A stretch of DNA of 64,000 bases, taken from Eudorina sp. 2006-703-Eu-15. Lineage: Eukaryota; Chlorophyta; Chlorophyceae; Chlamydomonadales; Volvocaceae. Under the pieces are notes generated by a model, which saw only the letters and a program-made list of their open reading frames with translations, had not been told where the DNA came from and searched no databases. Below are positions 23,601 to 33,988 of this stretch, piece by piece (within the stretch, counting starts at the first letter, position 1; each line of letters starts with the position of its first letter). The stretch is taken from the NCBI GenBank assembly GCA_003117195.1, contig BDSI01000012.1, positions 496,001-560,000 of the forward strand. Reading direction: 5' to 3'. Made by a program: the position numbers and the translations under genes.

Positions 23601-25332
23601 AAAAGGGACAGGACCGGGAACTCAAAAACTTCTGCGCGGAAATGTCCTGCACTGTTAGGCTCCGGTATTCGGCTGCTCCTCGCCCAGAAAACTTACGCTT
23701 CAAGAGCGGCCGGCAAAGCTTAGGTCGCTGGTGCAGCAGGCGTGTTGCGCACGCCCCCAACTCGGACGCTTGCTGCAGATCCGTTGACCAACCGGGCATC
23801 TGCCCAAGCGTCGCTCCGAACATGCGAAAGCGCCCCACGTCCTGCAGGATCAGGCCGAAATCCGCGTTGAACCCGGGGCGGAAATGGGCTGACGTCCAAT
23901 CCGCGCGCCTTTCAGATACCCCCCTGTCCACGCTCGGGCCGGAGTTGACACGCTCGAGACAATGCGCCTCTGGACGCTGGGGCTGGTGCGCGCGTGGTCG
24001 CTTCAAGCATCTCATGATGCAATGTGCCGTACTTGGGCGCTCTACATTGTCGACGAATTCAGTGATCAAGTGGCACCTGAGACCTTTAAACTCACCACGT
24101 ACGTGCGCGGCACAATCAGACTGTAGGACCGCAGCGCCTGCTTCAGCATCTCCCGGCTGGTCTGCCGCGCATGCCATTCAATCATGTCCTCTCCGGGCAT
24201 GTGCGCGTTCAGCAGTGCGAGCCGTACCCCCGACTCCCGGGCCATCAGCGCGAGCTGGCGGTGGAACGGTGTCTCCTGCGTGCCGGAAAAGCGAGGTGCT
24301 TTAGGCCCAGTCGTTTCGGGAATCTGGAGCGTGACATTTTGCCGACACTCTCACCAGAAACACTCCGACTTGCGGTTGCCATTTTCGCAAGAATGCGGAG
24401 ATCGTGAGAGGGTTCGCCATGGGCACCAGCTGGACCAGGACCTGGGGAACAAGGGGACCGAAGGCATTCTTGAGATAAACCCTATGAGATGCACCCGATA
24501 GATTCCGGTGGAAGGAGTGCAGAACTTGCCCCTGCCGATGAGCGTTGGTGTGGATCGCTTGGGTCGCGTGCGAAACCAATACCCCGACCCCGCCTTACCC
24601 TCTGGGGAAGAGCCTCCACTAGCAGCTTGTACACATCTATGCACGGTGTAGTCACCAGCACGGTAACTTTTTCGTTGTATTCCTGCTTGTGGTCAATTCA
24701 AGGAGAGGTGACACAACAGCTCAATCGTAAAAGACGGCGTGGTAGATTCTTTGCACTGGAGATAACGTTTACTTGACCACTTGCAAGAACGGATTGGATG
24801 CTTGTGAAGTTGCTGAAACCCAACACGATCGAGTACTCCAACCGTCGCGTGACGCACCCATCCGCTACAAGTCTATTTTTAACGCACCTGGAGGCATCTG
24901 AACACCACAGGTAGCACCGTTGAGGTCTCCCCTGTACAAAATGGGCAAGGAATTGTGTTGCACAGGTTTTGGCGCGCTCACGCCTGCCCGAGGCAACCTT
25001 ACCGACTCCATTCACATGAAACCAGAGTACTGGTCCATTACGACGCTCAATACTGCTCCATCCAAGCCGTTGAAGCTACATTCATGAAACAAGAGCGCGC
25101 TTCAGCACTTGCACGGGAATCGAATTGGCAAATCTACGCTCACCGCCATTCCCAGGGTCTCCTGCTTATTAAGCATACGCAGAGCCAGATACGCCAATGA
25201 TCCTGGAAGCTTGGCTACCCCCTACCGCGCAAGATGTCAAGTCACAATATGTTCAACCAAACTGCAGCAGCCTGTAAGGTTTAACAGTAACATTCTTACC
25301 CATGCGAAGGCAAGAATGTTATTGCCCTCCAT
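12570..25332 (-). CDS. KDTA: Kdo-transferase-like protein (KDTA/WaaA family) with giant insert
   Basis: The family (GT30) transfers 3-deoxy-D-manno-octulosonate to a lipid A-type acceptor; plant KDTA is mitochondrial. Minus-strand exons: 25332-25300, 25221-25144, 25075-25003, 24931-24888, 24682-24599, 24441-24355, 24275-24096, 23841-23697, 23592-23326, 23142-22629, 22413-21834, 21553-17237, 16962-13178, 12990-12828, 12683-12570. All junctions are GT...AG and in phase, giving 3,487 aa. Family blocks appear in order: PVLWFHVNGVGE, VTVLVTTPCIDVYKLL, WIAANTLPGED, EVVLVGGSLLPSL, then after the insert DELASALSTLLRDP and a terminal helix. The usual protein is about 420-450 aa; exons 11-13 (8,682 nt) add 2,894 codons. 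Skipping them keeps frame and gives 593 aa. Several family signature residues look lost (the GHN..E segment reads GASSPAAPA), so activity is doubtful. The start ATG is chosen because its 11-codon exon joins in phase 0 to the conserved N-terminal helix. Confidence 0.8.
13150..22413 (-). CDS. Giant disordered cassette inside KDTA (insert or nested gene)
   Basis: Three exons (22413-21834, 21553-17237, 16962-13178) carry open frames rich in Ser, Pro, Ala and Gly. No folded domain was recognised. Ser-Pro and Thr-Pro pairs are very frequent, GTPRSAR occurs twice, TPDRR twice, and four RxLF tetrapeptides occur (RSLF, RVLF, RALF, RRLF). The first exon has an ATG four bases after its acceptor (22409), giving MSAPPTIPEFFGLRP. 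If the last donor (13177) is ignored, the frame stops at 13150. The cassette could thus be an independent same-strand gene of about 2,900 aa nested in a 9.6-kb KDTA intron, an alternative cassette, or a constitutive insertion. Splice phases fit all three. The intron at 17236-16963 holds a 15-bp repeat. Confidence 0.6.
16968..17027. repeat. 15-bp tandem repeat abutting an intron acceptor
   Basis: Four copies of a 15-bp unit (GACAGGCGTAGTGCA and variants) lie immediately upstream, in the minus-strand sense, of the acceptor CTGCAG at 16963-16968. They occupy the place of the polypyrimidine tract, which on the minus strand reads as repeated CTGCACTACGCC. Confidence 0.85.
22453..22476. promoter_or_regulatory. 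Palindrome with TATA-like core upstream of the cassette ATG
   Basis: ATATACCAG and CTGGTATAT form a perfect 9-bp inverted repeat around a 6-base centre. On the minus strand, a TATATA word at its edge sits about 65 bases before the ATG at 22409. It lies within the intron that separates the last pre-insert KDTA exon from the cassette. It could be a core-promoter element for a nested transcript, a protein-binding palindrome, or chance. Confidence 0.3.
23171..23280. repeat. 55-bp tandem duplication in a KDTA intron
   Basis: Two adjacent 55-bp copies (23171-23225 and 23226-23280), starting AACCATGACACGAAACCATC, differ at only about two positions. They fill most of the 183-bp intron between KDTA exons 9 and 10, so the duplication is recent. 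Confidence 0.95.
25288..25321. repeat. Inverted repeat over the first KDTA 5' splice site
   Basis: TAACATTCTT and AAGAATGTTA are perfect 10-bp inverted arms separated by 14 bases. In the transcript the hairpin would enclose the end of the 11-codon first exon and hold the GTAAGA donor in its loop and stem base. Confidence 0.6.
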
Positions 25333-27325
25333 TGCTTGGGGCCCGAACTCAACCAGCTACTGGCCCTGTCAAGTATGTATTGCAGGCTTCATCGAGGACC
25401 AAAATAGTTGGTTCAACAATCGAGTTGAATAATTTACCTAGTTGACCTCTGAAGTTGAATTGAACAGATTTTGGAGTACTCAGTGCCGCTAAACACGATG
25501 GCCGTACACGTTCCCTTCGCGCCAAATTTTATAATGAAGGCCATCAACCATTTTCCGGCCACCGGACTGATTCTTATGGCTACCAATTGACGTCTGGAGT
25601 GGTATAATCGCGGAACGTTTTGCTGCACGGCCACCGAGCAGCTTCGTGTCTCACGTTCATCGCCTGTTGCGACTACTTAGTGGTCTTCCTCGGGAGATCT
25701 TTCTTGGGCTTTAAACACAGCAAAAGTATTACGGCATTCTTGCCTTTTCTTGTTAGTGCAACTGGTCACATCTTCATTGGTTTCCTGTAGGGCGACCTCA
25801 AAGGCCATTGTAAAAACCGGTTTACACAAACACTGCAATATGTTTGTGGTCTTGGGGCTGTCCTATGTATCCACAAGGAAACAGCAACCTTTTGGGGCTG
25901 GCGCACTACGGGCCAACACCTTGGCCACCACGTCAATCATTTGTTCTCTAGGATTGACGTAGGTGTCAGTCTGCAGACTCGATGCAAACCGGGTGCGATC
26001 GAAGGGGTTAGACAGTGCGCGCCGGGGGCGGTGTTGTGCAGGTTCGTTCGTTGGGGGCGCGCCGGCACGGAGGTCTTGAGGCAGCTGGCGTCGACTGGAG
26101 AACAAGTCGCATTGCCTCCCCCATGCTTACTGCTGTCAGCTTGCTGTGTGCCGTATGGTTGCGGTGGTGTCAGTCCGGACTGCATTTCACAGCTGCATTT
26201 CTTAGCATATCTTACAGCTCACCTCTTGGCAAAGGCAAGCTTGCGCAGGGGAGACAGACTGACCCTGCGCAAGCCATGGTTCTGTGCTATCCTTGGTCCT
26301 ATCCTGACAATCACTACCTCTTCACGGCGTCTCACGAGGCATCGCAATGCACACACCGAGACACAGCGCTGTGCAACACTTGAGCACCAGGCATCCCCCT
26401 CGTGCACCGTGCTTCATCTGCTGCACGCAACGTCCAGGAACACGTCATCTGGCCCGCGAACCCCACAGTGAATGAATGAACGTTACAGCGGACCCCAAAG
26501 GGATCGACGGTGTACACCAGGGCAAGCCCCAGCAGGCCCCACCGCCAAGGCGGCAAGACACCTCCACACCTCAACGCCGCAATAAAAAACACACCGGGCC
26601 ATGACCCCACCCAGACAGACCCTGAAGCAAGCAGTGTAAGCACTGGCACAACCCCACAGTGTAAGCACTGGCACACCACCGGTGACCCTGTTGACCGTGC
26701 AGGCGACATTCATTCCCTGCGGGCCAAGGACCTAGGGTGCGCGCGGACCATTGCATCCTCAACGCACCGCCGCCTGCGCCGCTCGTTCTGTTCTCCCACG
26801 GCACGTCCCGAGATACGGGCCAGTAAGGGAAGCGACACCCCGTGCAATTGCGCACTCATTAAGCAAAAACGTTATGGCATGTCGCCAAACCGCCAAGGCG
26901 GGGGCTGGCGTCTCGTAGCACTCCTCTCCTCGCTGTTCTCGCGTCCCACCGTGTTGTGGCAACCGTTACTGATACACAGGTTCAAGTATATTGGAGATTG
27001 GTTTGGGTCGGGCGGGTCTCTTCTCTAAACACAGGTTCACAGAGCAGATGCACGGTGTAGCTGCCCCGCGGACGGAACGCTCATCGTTGCTCTCTCCACT
27101 CCTTTACGCCGTCCACTCGGAACCTAAGAGCCACCATTCACCCAACACCCATTGTCGCGGTGTCGTGCAATCGATTCCGCTAAAAATCGCATCTGCGCCA
27201 CACTGTGATCCAGGTATGCATGGATGCCGTTCACCGATCCGCGCGTACGACCGGGGTCCGCCCGGGTGCGGCACTGCACGGCATTCCGTCCTTCCCCGCG
27301 CAGAGGCGGGCGCGTCGGCGCCGTG
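25333..27325. other. Spacer between the KDTA-like and J-domain genes
   Basis: Both neighbours are on the minus strand, so this 2-kb spacer should contain the KDTA promoter and the J-gene 3' UTR. No gene was recognised. It holds a partial R1 repeat at about 26474-26520 (minus orientation, GGGGTCCGCTGTAACGTTC) and a copy of the GTGTTTA...ACCCGCCCG motif at about 26999-27036 (minus). Confidence 0.55.
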
Positions 27326-29611
27326 TCAGGACTTAAAAAAGATGAAGAACAGCAGCCTCGCCGCCGCCAGGCGCTTGAACCACCGCCAGTAGAACCCCGG
27401 TGGCAAGCGTCCCCGCTGCCGGTGCAGCGCCGGTGGCACAGCAGCTGCGCCCGCCGCGCCAGGCTCCACCGTCGTCCCCGCCTGGTTCCGCGGAGCGTCT
27501 GGCTCAAGCTGTGGCTCTTCGCCGCCGCCGGCGACGCCATCGCCGCATCCCACTGCCTCGCCGGTAGCAGCAGCAGCAGCGGCGGCGCTTCCAGTCGAAG
27601 GCTGCCCGGGTATCCCGCTGTTGTGCGCCTCGCCGGGGCCGCCGGCCCCAACGACGTCCGCCAGGAAATCGGACAAGAGCGCCCACTTGAAACCCGCTGA
27701 GCTGGGCCCGCCGCTGCTGGAGCCCGCGCCGTGGGCCCCAGCTCCGCTGACCGCAGCTGAGGAGAGATAGAGATCAGAGCAACGGGGCGCGAGAGGATGT
27801 CAGAGGCGCGGTGGACCGATCAGGCAGCGAACACCTGTTTCCGCTGTTCACCTGTGTTACAGAACAGTATTCAGGATGGCCCCAGGCGGCCACTGCCGCC
27901 GATTCCCATATGTGGCACAGGCGTTCCTCCACGTCGTGCAGGGAGGGGCACGGGGCCCAGCAGGCGGTAAGGGAGGTAGTGCAAGGAGCGGAGGTCATCC
28001 AGATGAGACGGAAACGGTAGTAGGGTGACAGATCGCCGGCATGGCCGGGAGCAGCACGAAGTGCCACCAGGTTGCCCACTGCCCACGCACTACCGGCATT
28101 GCAGTTGGGGGTCACTAGCTGGGGGGGCCACGAGGGGGCAACTAGGTTGCCCGTTGCCCATGCACTGCCCAATGCAGCTGCAGACGACGATTGCTTTCGG
28201 CGGGTGCTCATTGGCACCCTCTTGTACGTGAATCATGCCACTCCCTAAGCAAGGAAGGCCGACGTCCTTATGTGCATGGGACGAGGACAACCGCCCGAGC
28301 GGGGTTGGGATGCTCGCGCACGTGCTCCTGCCAACCCCCTCCCCTGGTGCCGCACCTTGCCGCCTCTTGCGCCTGCGCTCCACGCGCCTGCGTATCCGCC
28401 GCCACAGGTCGTCCAGGGACTGGGCCGCGTCGGGAAACACGGCGCACACGCCCGAGGCGCTGCCGCTGGCGCGCTGGTGCCTGCGGGGCCCCCGTCCGGT
28501 GGGTCAGGCCGGCACGGTTCCAGGAAAAGTGAACCGTGCGTCTAGCGGGTCACAGAAAGCGGTGTACCATTTAAAGACAAGCCTGCGGCTAAAGTGCGCC
28601 CCCCTTGGATTGCTGTGAGGTAGCCCCGTGCCTCTAGTGTACCGGACAGCCGCAGGACCGCCACAGGCAACCGCTCTTTCCGAGCTCCACAAATGTGATC
28701 GCCACAGCGCCCGCGAGAGCAAACCGCCCTTCCGAACTCACAGGAACATGATATCGAAATCAGAGAGCCGCAGCTTGTGGGCGTACATAAGGAGAAGATC
28801 CACAGACAGCTCATCTAAAAGCTGTTCATCGGTGTCGTCGGGATCAAGAGCCTCGCCGGCCCCTGGTCCGGGATCTCGCGCGGCCATGGCGTGGCCACCG
28901 CCCGCGTTCCCGGCTGCGGCGTGCAGGAGCAGCTGGTAGGCGTTGACAAGGCGCTTGAAATGCTCCGCAGCCTGTTCTTGCGTGCAGCTGCCCGAGGGTC
29001 CAGGTGCGCTAACAGTTGATGGTGCGCTGGGCGACGTGGCTGCCACCCCGCGGTCGAGGGGCCGCGTGGGGCTCCACGGATGCGGTTGCGCTGAGCTCTC
29101 ATCCTCCTCGGCCACGGTGGCTTGCACTGGTGGGGTCGCGAGGCTGTTGCTACTCGGTGTGTGCTTGTCGGGGTGCCTGCCGGAGGTATCGGGTGAGAGT
29201 GCGCTGATTGTTGTCGAGGCTGATTGGCATCCGCGTGACAGTGCGATAGGATTGCATGACTTGTAAAAACCTAGCCTGGACGTCAACCTCCAGGACCATG
29301 GTCACGCCGCGGCACTTCCTCAGATGTCGGCAGGGAACTCAAAGATAACTGCGGGTCCCGCGCCTACCCGTCGTAACGCACAGGTATGTGCTGTACAACA
29401 CAACCAACTCCAACCACCCACCTTTGTTGACTATGGCACTTTTATAACATCGATGAGCATTATTCAGCGCAGTTGCTTTGGGACTGATGCCTCCCACCAC
29501 TCACCATTGCAGCGCCCGCAAACGGAAAGCCCTTCGGATTTCATCGACGGACGGAAGGGTTGAGCCCTGCCGACGATGGTAGATCACCACGTCAAACAGA
29601 CCTAACAACAT
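27326..29611 (-). CDS. J-domain (DnaJ-like) protein with expanded loop
   Basis: Exons on the minus strand are 29611-29505, 29176-28742, 28480-28356 and 27756-27326; phases agree (2, 2, 1) and the product is about 365 aa. J domains stimulate Hsp70 ATPase. Visible elements are MLLGL then SVDEIRRAFRLRALQ (helices I-II), the HPD motif restored across the first junction (W-HPDKH), and EQAAEHFKRLVNAYQLL (helix III). About 63 residues of Ser/Pro-rich sequence separate HPD from helix III, where fewer than ten are usual. The C-terminal half has an Arg-rich segment (LWRRIRRRVERRRKRRQ), an Ala/Gly stretch and a hydrophobic tail (RLLFFIFFKS) that may anchor it to a membrane. The Gly/Phe region and zinc fingers of type I/II proteins are absent, so it would be type III. 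The start codon is tentative, since an upstream first exon could exist. Confidence 0.75.
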
Positions 29612-30182
29612 TGATTTAGACGAAAAATCACCAGCACCGCCGCCAAACCTGCCTGGCGCTCGGCTATGAAACCCAGCAGGTGAAGGGCCTCCACTACAGC
29701 CATGATATTGTATAATGAGGGTACGGTGACAAGAGGTGGTCAGGAGGGTGGCAGTAAAGCATCGGCATCGTTATACAGTCATCTGCCAAGCGACAGAGAA
29801 GTGGGACGCCAGCCCTTAAGGAAATTCTTGGTACGTCATGAAGGTTCCATTGTGATAAATGGATTACGAACTTTACGTATGTATGACTTTGAGTCTGTGG
29901 GAACAGTTGCAATGAAGTCGGTGGCAGTTATCGGTTACCAAAAAACCTAAGACAGACGTGCCAACTGCACAGACTGAGGCACTGGGCCCTTCGGTCATCG
30001 AGCCGTCACGTGGTCGCGCATCGCGCGGCGCTACCGCACACCAACTGCGGTTGTACCTCCGTAGCGCTTCGTTGCTGCAGGCGGCTGCAGGCGGGTGCAA
30101 GGTATGCAACCTGAACCCCAAGTCCCGAACGGGGGATCCAGCGGGCCCAGATAGCTTCGTAAAAGCCTCGTGAAGCCTCATA

Positions 30183-30310
30183 CCATCAACCCTGCGCACT
30201 CATCCCCACCCTCCCCGCGCGGGTTCATGCCGTCATACCGGCCAACACACCAGGTTACTGACGCGCCGTGATTATTGCCCCTCCTGGAAACCGCACCAGA
30301 CCCGGCCCTC
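30183..30310. repeat. Dispersed repeat R3, copy 1
   Basis: It shares with 31075-31205 the words CCAACACACCAGGTTAC and CCTGGAAACCGCACCA in the same order and spacing, at roughly 75% similarity by eye. The family was not recognised. Confidence 0.65.
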
Positions 30311-31074
30311 TCAGTCTGGCACGCTAAGGCCTGCGGCATGTTTAACTTTGCAGCACTGTGCGACCCGATCGCTGCCGAAACTTGAACCTTGGCGCGTCAC
30401 ACCAGGTCACACACGACCTCAGCTTTGCTGATGCCTTCACAACCAAAAGCACGCGAAAAACTGAAGCATGGTCGACGTCGCCCGCATGGTTTATGTCCTG
30501 CGGATGGCGGCTGGGGGCTGGCACGTGCCGGTGACCAAACTTGCACGTCGGAGACGCAGAGTCCGCTTGCTATTGTCCACGTTCCGTAACTAGGTCCGTT
30601 ATGACCTAAACGCTTTCTCTGAAGGAAGCACTTGCTGTGCCGAGGGCGCGACGCTTTGGAGAGCATGAGGGGCCGCGGCCATCCCAATCGCCCCGGGTGA
30701 CATCGCTGTACAATGTAACGTGCGAAGCTCGATCCATCCCAACCGGAACCAAACGTACCGACCTGTCATCAAGTCAACTGTAGTCAGTGGCAGATGTGCC
30801 ATCAAGAGGCCCGAAGGTAAATCGGACATGCAAGGCAAAGGGCAGAGGAGGTAGTGAGGAAGAAGGCACAGTGAGCAGCTATGCACAGCAAGCAAAGGCC
30901 CTTGAAGATAAGTGGGCGAAAACAGGGCTTACGAAGACGTGTGAAGACATGGGGGTCATATGTGGGCGAGGGGAGTACAACAGGGTCGAACGTGGGATCT
31001 GCTGTATTGTAACCGCCACAAGGTGGGCCCTTAAGTTCCGACCGGGTGTTCAAACGGGCCCGCCTCATCTCAAC

Positions 31075-31228
31075 CCCTGCCAAGTACTGCGCAGCCATCC
31101 TCCATCACCCGGGGGGGTCATGCCACCATACCGACCAACACACCAGGTTACCAGTGCGCCAGGATTATCTCGCCTGGAAACCGCACCAAACCCGCCGAAT
31201 CACTTGGCGGGGAGGGGGCCGGAAATCG
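31075..31228. repeat. Dispersed repeat R3, copy 2, with a B-box-like word
   Basis: This is the second copy of R3. Just beyond it, the minus strand reads GGTTCGATTTCC (31217-31228 on plus: GGAAATCGAACC), a match to the internal B box of tRNA-type pol III promoters. No A box was found at the right distance, so a tRNA-derived SINE is only a suggestion. Confidence 0.45.
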
Positions 31229-33988
31229 AACCGCGGATCTCTGGACAAAGTGCCGACGTAGAGTCGGGGGCATCGGGTGAGGGCCGGGTGGGGGCCCGTG
31301 GGTTGACGGGGTGAGATGGGAGCCGCGTTCGTTTTGAGTCAATGACCACGGAGGGGGCCCCTAAGGGGTCCACTCTGTAACGGATGCATCAAACCACGGA
31401 ATTCGCAACGCAAGATGCCCGACAGACGTGCGTTTCTGGACGGCTGATGAATTGCAGGTGTGAAGTGAAAAAGATCTGGCGGGCGAGGGCGGGCGTCAAG
31501 CCATCGCCCGGCCGCTGCCCAACGCCATATATGCAAATCCACGCAAACGAGCAACCGCCCCCGCACAACCATCCTGCCCAGCCATCTAGCCACGGATCAA
31601 ATCTGATTGCCGCATTTCTATTTTGCGTTCCTCACATCGGCAGCGCGCGCATGAAAATGTCGCAGGGTTGTGCGGTCGTACGTGCAAGGCTGTTGCATAT
31701 CCGATGACGGGTTAAGATATTGGGATTTCAAGAGGCGCGGAAATTCTTAAGAAAAATGATGCTGCAGGACCCGCACTGAGAACCCTTGGAATATGAGCGA
31801 CCGGCATCCTTCAAGCATTTGCGCGTCCCAACGCAGGAAAAATAAATCGTAATCAGTTTCGTAACAGTTCATATTCGTACAGGCTCGTCTGTGAAGAGAT
31901 GCCGCAATTCCTACCGTTCATACCTGCTTCGCAGGAAAACTCTGGTGCATACGGCTACTCAAGGCCACCGTACATACCCAGACCGCAACGACCAGTGACA
32001 GCTGGCGTCTTCAAAGACTTTTCAGTTTGATCCAATGTGCACCTTGCAGGATCTGTAGTAAAGGTAAACAAAAGGATTGGTTGCCGGCTCGGTTGCCGGG
32101 GCAATCCTGCTTGAAGGGGCTTGAACATGCGCTGCACCCCAAAAGCCACCCGCGTTCAGCCAGGTTCAACCTTGGCAACATGGTTGCAGAATCGCCCAAG
32201 CCATCCGTTGCATGCGGTAACAGGAGGCCCTGTTGTGGCCGTCGTCGAGCGGTGACCGTATTCACGTTGGTGTCAAGGCCAGCAAGATCCATCAAGATCC
32301 ACCCGTACTGCCCAAGCTGACAGAAAGCTGCACGGCCTTGAGTATGCCTCCAGCTTAACGAAGGTAGAAATCAGCAATAAACCTGCAAACCGGCATTTGC
32401 ATGTGTGTTGCATCAGTGCCACGCTGCCGTTCGTTCGCCGCTCTTTCACCAATACGTGATAGCAAGCATGAAGCGCAGGGCTTCGCAAACCTGGACTTAG
32501 GAGGTGTCTCCAGGGCAACCAGTAGGCCACGTAAAGCACGGCTTGGAGAATCGGACGTATGCGGGGGGAGGGGAAGCGGAACGGGTCAGCATGCGCCTCT
32601 CGAAACCTTCCACTACAAGACAAGCATTTGCACACGTTGTATCTGCCAACGGTCAATATCTAAGCAAATCCCGCTGGCGGTTTTTACACGGTCGGGTCAA
32701 GTGACTCATATGCATGATATCTTGCCAATGCACAAATTATTTTCAAAGGCTTTGCACTCAGTTATTCTTTCATACTCAATCTTGGTGCTTCACGACAATA
32801 TCATTCAACCGATAGGCTTATGTAATAAAATCATTATAGCCGTCACGGCTTTCTCGGCAGCCTCAAATTGCAATAGTTCACGTTTGAAACATACATGTTC
32901 TAGCCTGCACATTGGTATGTTCCTTGATGGGCGCCCTCTCCAGTTGCTTAGTGAACCGGGGCGACGCACCACGCGCCCCCGGTCACACGTCTAAGTTGTC
33001 GAAGACTCTGCATGTGCAAGGTTATGAAGGATTGCTGCAGTCAGCGGACACGGGCGCACAACGTTGCGAACTGGGAGTCGGTGAGTGCGCACTGTTGTTT
33101 TATTTCGATGCATCCAGATTGAATTACACAACCTTCATCGCCTTCGAATTATTCTGTCAGAATGCTCTCCGGTTCAGCGGCATCTGTCAATTACTCAGCG
33201 AGCCACAGGCGATAATGACACCGTTCAACGCCTTTGTTATCATACAGGTAAAAAGCGGTCTGCTGAAGGAGAATTTTATTTGGGAGCGTGCCACTTTGTG
33301 CCATTTTAGGTCCTGACTGTGAAGGTCCTAACGATTTCAGGTGGTCTCAAACATCACAGGTTCAAAACGCTAACCTGCTTCACCAGATGCCAATTTATAT
33401 CCTATATGCTTGTGATGTAGTCAGAGCACTTCGTGCCCACCTAGAACCGTGCGCTGGTGCCGATGCACGTGTTCAGCAAGTAGAGTTACACCAGCTGCAC
33501 AGCGGTTCCCTGCAATGGAGCCCAACGCGCCGGGGTCTTACACATGATCGGCCTATCGCTGCGTGTGCAACGCTCAAACGAAGCGCAACTCTGCATCTGA
33601 CGCGATGCCGTGGGTGTACGGGAGTCGACCTAAACCACGAACCCACGAACGTCATGACCGTCCGAGAGGAGCTGCACGATCGCAGCGGAACAGACTTCAC
33701 AGTACCCAGCTCGAGCGCACTGACAAACAAAGTGGGGTCTTAAGCCAATCACACTTGACAGGTCAGACAGCGCGATGAAGACGGTTTCACCGCGCGGCAG
33801 CTGCAGCTGTAGATTGCTCCGAAGTCCGGACACCGTCATGCCGGGCACCTAAGGTTGACAACTACTAGTGTCAAGGGCTCGCATCACATTACCACAATAC
33901 ATTAATTCGTTAACAGCTGTGTGGCGTCCGCAGGACTAGTCACACATGAATTAGACTGTGTCCGGTACCCCTGTCCAATGTTACAACG

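Larger units (their letters stand above)
29612..33988. other. Intergenic stretch without a convincing gene
   Basis: This lies between the divergent J-domain and cyclase genes, so promoters of both should be here. No frame shows coding bias. About 32.7-33.3 kb is noticeably AT-richer than the surroundings. It contains two diverged copies of a dispersed repeat (30.2 and 31.1 kb) and a degenerate R1 copy near 31338-31383. Confidence 0.55.

Noticed and set aside
23842..23960. Upstream extension of KDTA exon 8 (open frame before 23841)
   Set aside because: The acceptor CTGCAG at 23847-23842 gives the right phase and restores the family spacing. The extension would add residues absent from the family.
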